Shown: piece by piece, positions 57,357-64,000 of the stretch
How the letters are laid out: each line of letters begins with the position of its first letter
How positions within the stretch are numbered: the stretch's first letter is position 1
From: Actinokineospora terrae
GTDB lineage: Bacteria > Actinomycetota > Actinomycetes > Mycobacteriales > Pseudonocardiaceae
Direction of reading: 5' to 3'
NCBI RefSeq assembly: GCF_900111175.1
Contig: NZ_FOGI01000001.1
Location: 792,194-856,193 of the forward strand
DNA: 64,000 nucleotides
Program-made: the position numbers and the translations under genes
Notes under the pieces: generated by a model
Database searches by the model: none
What the model saw: only the letters and a program-made list of their open reading frames with translations
Told to the model about the DNA's origin: nothing

Positions 57357-58529
57357 TTACCCGGGCGGAACGCGGACCGACCGGCCGCGCACCGCCCAGA
57401 GCGCGAGCGCCGCCGCGGCCAGCAGCCCGCCGACACCGCACACCGCGGGCCAGCCCGCCGCGGCGTAGGCGGCACCGGAGGCGCCCGCGCCCACCGCGCC
57501 GCCGAGGAAGTAGGTGCCGGTGTAGGCCATGGTGATCCGGCTGCGCGCCTCGGGCCGCAGCTGGTAGACGGCGGTCAGGTTCGCCACCTGGACGCCCTGC
57601 ACCCCCAGGTCGAGCGCCACCACCCCGAGCACCAGCGGCACGATCCACCGCCCGCCACCCAGCGCCATCAGCCCCCACGACAGCAGGACCACGCCCAGCA
57701 GCGCCCCGGTGACCACGTCGCCGCGGCCCCGGTCGACGAACCGGCCGGTGACCCGCGCCGCGACCGCGCCCACCGCTCCCAGCAGGCCGAACGCGCCGAT
57801 CACGCCCGGCCCGAAGCGGTAGGGCTCGCCCGCGAGCAGGAACGCGGTCGTCGCCCAGAAGGCGCTGAACCCGGCGAAGGACAGGAACCCGTAGGCGCAG
57901 CGCAGCCGCAGCACCGGCTCCTCGCGCACGATCGTCACCACCGAACGCAGCAGCGCGCCGTAGCGGAGCCGGTCGGCGACCCGCACGTCCGGCAGCACCC
58001 GCCACAGCACCGCGGCCAACACCGCCATCAGCACCGCGGCCGCCGCGTAGACCGCCCGCCACGACCCGGCCAGGTCGGCGACCAGCCCGCCGCCGGTGCG
58101 CGCGAGCAGCACCCCGACCAGCACACCGCTCATGACCGACCCGGTGACCTGGCCGCGCCGCGCCGGTTCGGCCAGGGTCGCGGCGAACGCGACCATGATC
58201 GGCGCGACCACCGCGCACGGCGCCAGCACCGCCGAGACCACCGCGAGCAGGAGCATCGACGGCGCGACCGCGGCGGCGGCCTGGATGAGCGCCACCGCCG
58301 CCAGCATGGCCGCCACCAGGCGCCTGCGGTCGAGGACGTCGGCCAGCGGCACGACGAGGCCGAGGCCGAAGGCGTAGCCCGCGGTGGTGACCGTGACCAG
58401 CGACGACGCCGTGCCGCTGCCGACCCCGAACTCGGCGGCGATGGCGGTCAGCAGCGGCTGGGCGTAGTAGATGTTGGCCACCGCGAGCCCGGCCGCGACG
58501 GCGAAGAGCCGGACCATGCCCGCGGACAT
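57357..58529 (-). CDS. MFS transporter
   Basis: The 390-residue membrane protein has twelve hydrophobic segments. The first span contains AVANIYYAQPLLTAIAAEFG, a signature of the YnfM/inner-membrane MFS exporters seen in many actinobacteria. A loop 2-3 motif (PLADVLDRRRLVAAM) also fits. Substrate unknown. ATG 58529 is chosen because the conserved span begins close by; GTG 58589 with GGAG is an alternative adding 20 residues. The XRE/MmyB gene downstream may regulate it. Confidence 0.86.
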   Translation of the reverse strand: MSAGMVRLFAVAAGLAVANIYYAQPLLTAIAAEFGVGSGTASSLVTVTTAGYAFGLGLVVPLADVLDRRRLVAAMLAAVALIQAAAAVAPSMLLLAVVSAVLAPCAVVAPIMVAFAATLAEPARRGQVTGSVMSGVLVGVLLARTGGGLVADLAGSWRAVYAAAAVLMAVLAAVLWRVLPDVRVADRLRYGALLRSVVTIVREEPVLRLRCAYGFLSFAGFSAFWATTAFLLAGEPYRFGPGVIGAFGLLGAVGAVAARVTGRFVDRGRGDVVTGALLGVVLLSWGLMALGGGRWIVPLVLGVVALDLGVQGVQVANLTAVYQLRPEARSRITMAYTGTYFLGGAVGAGASGAAYAAAGWPAVCGVGGLLAAAALALWAVRGRSVRVPPG

Positions 58530-58769
58530 GCCCCCGCCCGGCGCCAACCGCGCCCGGCCCCGCGCTCGAACAGGTGCTTGTGCAGGCACTTCACTCCAGC
58601 GGGTAGCTCAAGGACGGGCCCCGACCCGTTGATCACCCACGATCGTCGCGCACCCGGCCCGGCCGGAGCCAGGCTGTGCCGGTCCCTCTCCCCGCCGGTC
58701 CTTCCCCCTGCCAGTACTGGTACCGCCAGGGCCACCCGTCCACTGTGGATGATGGGACGACCGGACGGG

Positions 58770-59279
58770 TCAGCTCGCGCGCCTGCGCCTGCCGATGGCG
58801 CAGGTCAACCGCGCGGTGCAGGTGCGCCTGCCGCGGTCGTCGACGATCACGATCTCGTAGGTGGCGGTGGCCCTGCCCTCGTGCAGCGCGGTGGCGGTGC
58901 CGGTGACCAGGCCCGAGGACACCCAGCGGTGGTGGGTGCACGACAGGTCGAGCCCCACGGCGCGGCCACCGGTGCCCGCGTGCGCCCAGGCGGCCAGCGA
59001 GCCGAGCGTCTCGGCGAAGGCCGCGTTGGCGCCGCCGTGCATGATCCCGACCGGCTGCCGGTTGCCGCTGACCGGCATCGTTCCCACCACGCGCCCGGGC
59101 GCGCACTCCACGATGCGGATGCCGAGCTTGGCGATCAGCTGCTCGGCCTGGTGGCCCGGTTGCGCCGGGATGCCGAACAGCGCGGGGATGTCGGACAGGT
59201 CTGCCGCGGCAGGCAGGTGTGGTGCGGCAGGGGGTGGTGAGTCGGACAGGTCTGGTGCGGCGGAAAGGTCGGTTGTCAC
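58770..59279 (-). CDS. PaaI-type hotdog thioesterase
   Basis: The 169-residue product has a Pro/Ala-rich N-terminal stretch of 40 residues, then a PaaI hotdog domain: VGTMPVSGNRQPVGIMHGGA with N-A-A-F-A-E following (the HGGxxxxLAE-type motif), and SCTHHRWVSSGLVTGTATAL. These enzymes hydrolyse acyl- or aryl-CoA/carrier thioesters. GTG 59279 has GGAGG 6-9 nt upstream. It is divergent from the AvrD-like operon, so it could release or edit an acyl intermediate of that pathway; inferred from position. Confidence 0.88.
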   Translation of the reverse strand: MTTDLSAAPDLSDSPPPAAPHLPAAADLSDIPALFGIPAQPGHQAEQLIAKLGIRIVECAPGRVVGTMPVSGNRQPVGIMHGGANAAFAETLGSLAAWAHAGTGGRAVGLDLSCTHHRWVSSGLVTGTATALHEGRATATYEIVIVDDRGRRTCTARLTCAIGRRRRAS

Positions 59280-59686
59280 CGGGGACCTCCTGGTTGGTGC
59301 GGACCGAATGGGACGTATTCGGACACTCCGGCCACGGTGGACGGACACACGCGACTGTCGCGCTGGGCGCGGGGATACCGGCGGTTTGGTCGCCGTGGTG
59401 TTGCCCGTGGACACCGGGGCCTCCAGGCTGGGACCTCGCGCCACCGCGCTGCCATCGGTTGTGGCGCAGGTCATCCTGGTGTTCGCGGTACCCGGTTGGT
59501 TGTACCCGGATGGCGGTACCCGTACAAAGCGACGCAGGCTCGCGGCCCCACCGCCGGGGTAGCGTTGATCTTGACAGCGGCCGTCGAGCTCGCCCCCAGG
59601 CGATCCGGTGCTGTCCCGACGCACGTTTCTCGTTCCCATCAGCGCACGCGGATCGCCTCGGCGACCGCGGACGGGAGTGTCCCAAG
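59280..59686. promoter_or_regulatory. divergent region with three 14-bp-spaced repeats
   Basis: 407 nt between the thioesterase and AvrD-like genes; no gene supported. GGTACCCG, TGTACCCG and GGTACCCG begin at 59487, 59501 and 59515, exactly 14 nt apart. TTGTAC (59500-59505) and TACAAA (59523-59528), 17 nt apart, would place a promoter over the repeats. A TTGACA is also present at 59571-59576 but without a -10. Confidence 0.5.
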
Positions 59687-60679
59687 ATGACCAACCCAGC
59701 GCCGCCGCGCCCGGCGGTCGACGACTACCTCGGTGACGGCGACAAGCGCTTCTTCTCGGCGGGCTACCGCCGGGTCGGCTACCACTTCGGACCGGTCGCC
59801 ACCGAGGCCGCCACCGCGCGGGACGCCGCGGTGCGCACCACCGTTGGCCTCACCTACCCGACCGACTGGTCGAAGAAGTCCGCGGGTGTGGACCTTCGGC
59901 CGCACCTGAGCACCATCGACGCCATCCTGTTCGGCGTCACCCTCGCCGAGTTGGCCGTGGTCAGCGCGTTCGGGCCGGATGAGCAGGCCCGCAAGGCGAT
60001 GTGGGTGCGCCGGGTGCGCATCCGGGCCGGGCAGAGCCCCGAGGAAGACCTGCGGCGACTGCCGGTCTCGGCCCGGCTGACCGAGACCACCACCGAACCC
60101 GGCGGCCGCTCCGCGGTATCCACTGTGGACTGCCAGGTCGGCTCGATGCGGGTCCGGTGCGAACTCGTCCACGCGGGCGGCGCCGTTCGCCCAGGCAGCG
60201 ACCAGTACGACGGTCCGGACGCACTGCTCGGCCCGGCGGCCGATCGCTACTACGGCACCGGTTTCGCCCGGGTGCGCCACACCCTCGAAGACCTCTCACT
60301 GGACGTGCCGAACACCGCGGCCGAGGCGACCGTCCGGCTGGAACCGTCCGGCGCCACCGCCGGGGTCGAGGGCGCCTACCAGCCCGCGCCGACCATGGTG
60401 GAGGCGTTCGCCACCGGGCTCCAGCTCGCACAGATCCTGCTCTACGAGATGGACGGCATGCGCCGCAGCGGGAGCAACACGCTGTGGATGCGCTCCACCA
60501 CGCTCACCGCCACCCGCCCCGCGGGCGGCACCGGACCGCTCGCCCTGCGCACCACCCTGGCCAACACCGGCCTCATCGAGATGAACGGCGGCGTCTGGCG
60601 CACCGCCGACATCCACACCGACCTGGCGGGCATCCGCTTCACCTGCGCCGTCGCGCACGCGCTGCCCCGCGGCATCTGA
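59687..60679 (+). CDS. AvrD-family protein (syringolide-synthase-like)
   Basis: The 330-residue protein resembles Pseudomonas syringae AvrD: DDYLGDGDKRFFSAGYRRVG near the start, TYPTDWSKKSAGVDLRPHLS and STIDAILFGVTLAEL. AvrD directs synthesis of syringolides, C-glycosyl lipid elicitors made from a beta-ketoacyl unit and a pentulose. The protein shows an internal duplication: YLGDGDKRFFSAGYRRVGY (about 10-28) matches LLGPAADRYYGTGFARVRH (about 180-198), and DAILFGVTLAELAVV matches EAFATGLQLAQILLY. This recalls the double hotdog of the A-factor enzyme AfsA. ATG 59687 follows GGGAG. It heads an operon with KAS III, carrier protein and phosphatase. Confidence 0.72.
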   Translation: MTNPAPPRPAVDDYLGDGDKRFFSAGYRRVGYHFGPVATEAATARDAAVRTTVGLTYPTDWSKKSAGVDLRPHLSTIDAILFGVTLAELAVVSAFGPDEQARKAMWVRRVRIRAGQSPEEDLRRLPVSARLTETTTEPGGRSAVSTVDCQVGSMRVRCELVHAGGAVRPGSDQYDGPDALLGPAADRYYGTGFARVRHTLEDLSLDVPNTAAEATVRLEPSGATAGVEGAYQPAPTMVEAFATGLQLAQILLYEMDGMRRSGSNTLWMRSTTLTATRPAGGTGPLALRTTLANTGLIEMNGGVWRTADIHTDLAGIRFTCAVAHALPRGI

Positions 60680-60702
60680 ACCACTCCACTAAGGACACTT
60701 CC

Positions 60703-61419
60703 ATGAAGCTCGCCATCTCCGGGACCTACTCCTCCGGCAAGACCCTCACCTCCTACGCGCTCTCGCACCTGGTGGACATGCCGCGCACCCGCGCCCGCAC
60801 CATGCGCGAGCTGCTGCCCTTCGCCGTCCCCGGCAAGACCCTGGAGCAGTGCGACGGCGCCGAGCTGATCCAGCTCATCGTCCGCAGGCACGTCGAGCGC
60901 GTCGTGCACGAGAGCCACCTCACCACCGGGTTCGTCTCGGACGGCTCCTCGTTGCAGGAGTGGCTCTACGGCTCGGTCCGGGTGATCGTCGGCATCAACC
61001 CCAACGACTCCGTGCACCTCTCCGACGTCGAGCACGTCGAGCGCACCCCCGAGATGCTGTTCTTCGAGCACGTCATGGACCAGCTCGGCGTCGCCATCAA
61101 GGAGCACGTCAAGAACACCTACGACGTGTTCGTGCACCTGCCCAACGAGCTGGAGCTGGCCAAGGACGGGCACCGCCCGGTCAACGAGCGGTTCCGCAGG
61201 CTCGCCGACGAGGGCATCGCCGCGGCCATCGACGAGCTCGGCATCCCGCGCCACGTCATCGGCGGCACCCTGGTGCAGCGGCTGGAGGGCATCGTCGAGG
61301 TGCTCGGCCTGACCCCGGTCACCGACGTGCACACCGCCATCGCCCGCGCGCAGGACGAGTACCGCAAGGTCGACATGACCATCGAGTCCGACCGCGCCTG
61401 GGCCGTGGCGTCGGCCTGA
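60703..61419 (+). CDS. P-loop NTPase/kinase-like protein (AAA_28/NadR-like)
   Basis: The 238-residue product begins with a Walker A loop, ISGTYSSGKTLTSYALS, as in NadR-type kinases and AAA_28 ATPases. The middle has FVSDGSSLQEWLYGSVR and the C-terminal part is helical (HRPVNERFRRLADEGIAAAI). It could phosphorylate a small molecule in the pathway or act as a regulatory NTPase; I cannot choose. ATG 60703 with AAGGA upstream, 23 nt after the AvrD-like stop, so cotranscribed. Confidence 0.75.
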   Translation: MKLAISGTYSSGKTLTSYALSHLVDMPRTRARTMRELLPFAVPGKTLEQCDGAELIQLIVRRHVERVVHESHLTTGFVSDGSSLQEWLYGSVRVIVGINPNDSVHLSDVEHVERTPEMLFFEHVMDQLGVAIKEHVKNTYDVFVHLPNELELAKDGHRPVNERFRRLADEGIAAAIDELGIPRHVIGGTLVQRLEGIVEVLGLTPVTDVHTAIARAQDEYRKVDMTIESDRAWAVASA

Positions 61420-61448
61420 GCCGGGCGCGCGTGGGGGAGGACAGGCTG

Positions 61449-62441
61449 ATGGGACGTGCGGCCGTGTTGGCGGGCGTGGGGTCGGCGGTGCCCGACAACG
61501 TCGTCACCAACGACATGCTCGCCACCAGGATGGACACCACCGACGAGTGGATCAGGACGCGGACCGGCATCCGCGAGCGCAGGCACCTGGCCCGCGGGTC
61601 GGCGACCAGCGACCTGGCCGCGGAGGCGGGGCGGCGGGCACTGAAGTCGGCCGGGGTCGACTCGGTGGACGCCGTGGTGCTGGCCACCACCACACCCGAC
61701 CACCCGTGCCCGGCGACCGCGCCCGCGGTCGCCGCGATGCTGGGACTCGGGACCATCCCGGCATACGACGTCGGCGCGGTGTGCTCCGGATTCCTCTATG
61801 GACTCGCCTCCGGTGCCGGCCTCATCGCGCTCGGCACGGCGGAGCGGGTGCTGGTGATCGGCGCCGAGGCGTTCACCACGATCATCGACCAGACCGACCG
61901 CACCACCGCGCCGATCTTCGGCGACGGCGCGGGCGCGGTGGTGCTCAGCGCGGGCGACCAGTCCCAGCCCGGCGCGCTGCTGGCCTTCGACCTCGGCAGC
62001 GACGGCGACCTGGCCGACCTGATCATCATCCCCGGCGGCGGGTCCCGGCAGCGCGCCTCCGGGATCCCCGCCGAGCCGGGCGACGAGTACATGGCGATGC
62101 GCGGCCGGGAGGTGTTCCGGCACGCGGTGCTGCGGATGACCGAGTCCTCCCGCGCCGTGCTGGCCCGCACCGGCTGGGACGTCGACTCGGTCGACTGGCT
62201 GGTCGGGCACCAGGCGAACGTGCGCATCCTGCGCGCGGTCGCCGAACACCTGGGGCTGGCCCAGGACCGGGCCTTCGTCAACGTCGACCGCTACGGCAAC
62301 ACCGCGGCCGCCTCGATCCCGCTCGCCCTCGACGACGCGGCGGGCGCCGGGTTGATCACCCCGGGCGACCGGATCGTGCTGACCGCCTTCGGCGGCGGTG
62401 CCAGCTGGGGCGCGATCGCCCTGGAATGGCCGGACCTCTGA
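61449..62441 (+). CDS. beta-ketoacyl-ACP synthase III (FabH-like)
   Basis: The 330-residue protein is a KAS III with the complete triad: Cys112 in VGAVCSGF, His in VGHQANVRI and Asn in YGNTAAAS. It also has the FabH opening (DEWIRTRTGIRERR) and GGGASWGAI near the end. It condenses an acyl-CoA starter with malonyl-ACP to give a beta-ketoacyl-ACP. ATG 61449 has GGAGG 8 nt upstream. With the dedicated carrier protein next to it, it is a ready source of the beta-ketoacyl unit that an AvrD- or AfsA-type enzyme needs. Confidence 0.94.
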   Translation: MGRAAVLAGVGSAVPDNVVTNDMLATRMDTTDEWIRTRTGIRERRHLARGSATSDLAAEAGRRALKSAGVDSVDAVVLATTTPDHPCPATAPAVAAMLGLGTIPAYDVGAVCSGFLYGLASGAGLIALGTAERVLVIGAEAFTTIIDQTDRTTAPIFGDGAGAVVLSAGDQSQPGALLAFDLGSDGDLADLIIIPGGGSRQRASGIPAEPGDEYMAMRGREVFRHAVLRMTESSRAVLARTGWDVDSVDWLVGHQANVRILRAVAEHLGLAQDRAFVNVDRYGNTAAASIPLALDDAAGAGLITPGDRIVLTAFGGGASWGAIALEWPDL

Positions 62442-62473
62442 CCACACCGGACAGTCATCTCAAGGAGCGCACG

Positions 62474-62701
62474 TTGAACACCACCATCCTGGACCTGGTC
62501 GCGGAGAAGGCGGAACTGCCCGCCGCGCAGCTGGACCCGGCGCACACCCTGGAGGACATCGGGCTGGACTCGCTGCACCTGATGGAGATCGCGCTGTGGA
62601 TGCAGAAGGAGTACGGGGTCGTCATCGCCGAGGGCGAGCTGCACCACGAGCAGACCCTGGGCGAGGCCATCGCCTTCCTCGACACCCGCGTCGGCGGATG
62701 A
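62474..62701 (+). CDS. free-standing acyl carrier protein
   Basis: The 75-residue protein is a dedicated ACP with the phosphopantetheine site Ser33 in GLDSLHLMEIALW and typical acidic helices. TTG 62474 is the start, with AAGGAG 6 nt upstream. Its stop overlaps the ATG of the HAD gene. Such stand-alone ACPs usually carry the intermediate for the adjacent ketosynthase. Confidence 0.93.
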   Translation: MNTTILDLVAEKAELPAAQLDPAHTLEDIGLDSLHLMEIALWMQKEYGVVIAEGELHHEQTLGEAIAFLDTRVGG

Positions 62702-63369
62702 GCCGAGCGGCGTTCTTCGACGTCGACGGCACGCTCATCACGGTCACCAGCCTGTTCCGGTTCCTCGCTTTCGACCGCGCCGAGGACGAGTACGGGACCG
62801 TGATGGCGGACCTGGCTGGGGTCAAGGCGGCGGGCGCGACGCGGGAGGAGGCCAACCGGTTCTTCTACCGGGCCTTCGCCGGTCGCCCGGCCGCCGACCT
62901 GGCCGCCCTGGGGGAGCGGTGGTTCGCCGCGGAGTACGCCCGCGGCGGGCTGTTCGACCCACGGGTGTTGACCATGCTGCGCGCCCACCGCGCGGCGGGC
63001 GACACCGTGGTGCTGCTGTCGGGGTCGTTCGGGCCGTGCCTGACCCCGATCGCCCGGTACGCCTGCGCCGATGCGGTGGTGTGCACCGAACCGGAAGTGG
63101 TCTCGGGCGTGCTGTCGGGAGTCGTGGCCGTCCCGATGGTCGGTCCGAACAAGGCGGTCGCGGCCCGCCGGTTCGCCGAGGAGCACGGAATCGACCTGTC
63201 CGACTCCTTCGCTTACGGCGACGACATCTCCGACCTGCCGGTGCTCGACCTGGTCGGCTGCCCGGTGGTGGTCGGCGGGGACCCGGCGCTGCGCGCGCAC
63301 GCCGAACGGGTCGGTTGGCGGCGGATCCCCGCCCACACACGAGAGGAAGTCCTGTGTCCGAGCAGATGA
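62698..63369 (+). CDS. HAD-superfamily phosphatase (subfamily IB)
   Basis: The 223-residue protein has all four HAD motifs: FFDVDGTL (nucleophile and acid), LLSGS, the Lys in GPNK, and YGDDISDLPVL. Subfamily IB members are phosphoserine- or PGP-phosphatase-like. It is translationally coupled to the ACP (ATGA). In A-factor type pathways a phosphatase removes the phosphate from the condensed acyl-triose product; an equivalent step here would fit. Overlaps the next gene by 16 nt. Confidence 0.92.
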   Translation: MSRAAFFDVDGTLITVTSLFRFLAFDRAEDEYGTVMADLAGVKAAGATREEANRFFYRAFAGRPAADLAALGERWFAAEYARGGLFDPRVLTMLRAHRAAGDTVVLLSGSFGPCLTPIARYACADAVVCTEPEVVSGVLSGVVAVPMVGPNKAVAARRFAEEHGIDLSDSFAYGDDISDLPVLDLVGCPVVVGGDPALRAHAERVGWRRIPAHTREEVLCPSR

Positions 63370-64000
63370 CGGTCATGCAGACGGTGGCGGCCGGTGGACC
63401 GGAGGTGCTGGTGTCCACTGTGGTGCCGCGGCCGGTGCCGGTGCCCACCGAGGTGCTGGTGCGGGTGCACGCGGCCGGGGTGAACCCGGTCGACTGGAAG
63501 ATCCGGGGCGGGGTGTTCCCGTCCGGCGCGCTGGGCGCGCACCCGTTCACCCAGGGCTGGGACGTGGCCGGTGTGGTCGAGGCCGGGCCGAGGGTGACCC
63601 GGTTCCAGCCGGGTGACGAGGTGTTCGGGCTGCTGTGGTTCCCGCGCCGGGCGGGTGGGTACGGCGAGTACGTCACCGCTCCGGCGCGGCAGTTCGCGCG
63701 CAAGCCCGAGTCGCTGTCGTTCACCGAGGCCGCCGCGCTGCCGATGGCGGGGCTGACCGCGTGGCAGACGCTGGTGGACGTCGCGGGGATCGGGCAGGGC
63801 AGCCGGGTGTTGATCACGGCCGCCGCGGGTGGGGTGGGGCACCTCGCCTGCCAGATCGCCCGCTCCCGGGGTGCGGTGGTCACCGGGACCGCCAGCGCCG
63901 CCAAGCACGAGTTCCTGGCGAGCGTCGGCGTCCACGAGGCCGTCGACTACATCCGGGTCGAGGTCGGTACCGCGGTGCGCGACCAGGACGTCGTCCTCGA
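63354..64000 (+). CDS. NADP-dependent quinone-oxidoreductase-like protein (partial, runs off the edge)
   Basis: GTG 63354 (GAGAGGA about 7 nt upstream) opens a frame that stays open to the end of the window. The visible 215 residues are an MDR-family oxidoreductase without the zinc ligands: HAAGVNPVDWKIRGG, GWDVAGVVEAG, PGDEVFGL, ALPMAGLTAWQTL and the NADPH-binding AAAGGVGHLACQIA. Such enzymes reduce enones or enoyl thioesters. In this operon, reduction of a butenolide-like double bond would parallel the reductase step in gamma-butyrolactone synthesis. The C-terminus and further cluster genes lie to the right. Confidence 0.9.
   Translation, partial: MSEQMTVMQTVAAGGPEVLVSTVVPRPVPVPTEVLVRVHAAGVNPVDWKIRGGVFPSGALGAHPFTQGWDVAGVVEAGPRVTRFQPGDEVFGLLWFPRRAGGYGEYVTAPARQFARKPESLSFTEAAALPMAGLTAWQTLVDVAGIGQGSRVLITAAAGGVGHLACQIARSRGAVVTGTASAAKHEFLASVGVHEAVDYIRVEVGTAVRDQDVVL

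Overview
The window is very GC-rich (roughly 70% or more by eye), densely packed, full of GTG and TTG starts with purine-rich ribosome sites, and holds a FurA-KatG pair and a StrR-type regulator. This points to a filamentous actinobacterium, most likely of the Pseudonocardiales; the genus is not determinable from the sequence alone. It reads as an accessory, secondary-metabolism-rich chromosomal region. No rRNA, tRNA, CRISPR array, transposase or phage gene was seen.

Layout. 1-4.3 kb: a translationally coupled operon (partial gene, aldo/keto reductase lacking the usual His, two tandem HSL-type hydrolases, Bcr/CflA-like exporter). 4.3-12 kb: saccharopine-dehydrogenase-like reductase divergent from a GlxA-type AraC regulator; an isolated enolase behind a nucleoside-diphosphate-kinase-like protein; a secreted tripeptidyl-peptidase-like hydrolase with a MarR remnant on its tail; an AI-2E-type permease. 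12-30 kb: a probable biosynthetic region built on a one-module NRPS (Cy-A-PCP) whose adenylation code reads as cysteine. Around it lie a StrR-like activator, an EpiD-like flavoprotein, GMC oxidoreductase, type II thioesterase, acyl-CoA dehydrogenase, truncated haemoglobin, amino-acid-oxidase-like flavoenzyme, RidA, methyltransferase, exporter, and two CPYC flavoproteins each divergent from its own regulator.

30-39 kb: a TagF-like transferase, a C-rich tandem repeat, a STAND ATPase, a small secreted protein, and katG-furA. 39-46 kb: a 2052-residue secreted RHS/YD protein with two PA14 domains and an unrelated, less GC-rich C-terminal tail, followed by a 56-residue two-helix membrane protein; this looks like a polymorphic toxin with its immunity protein. 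46-59 kb: subtilisin-like protease, a multi-span HExxH membrane peptidase with a small partner, SDR/TetR pair, a membrane-anchored collagen-like protein translationally coupled to a glycosyltransferase, an XRE/MmyB-type regulator, an exporter and a hotdog thioesterase.

59.7-64 kb: the most interesting locus, a tightly packed operon with an AvrD-like protein, P-loop NTPase, KAS III, free-standing acyl carrier protein, HAD phosphatase and NAD(P)H oxidoreductase. Together they suggest synthesis of a small acyl-sugar or butenolide/syringolide-like signal. Three exact-14-bp-spaced repeats sit in its upstream region. The cluster runs off the right edge.
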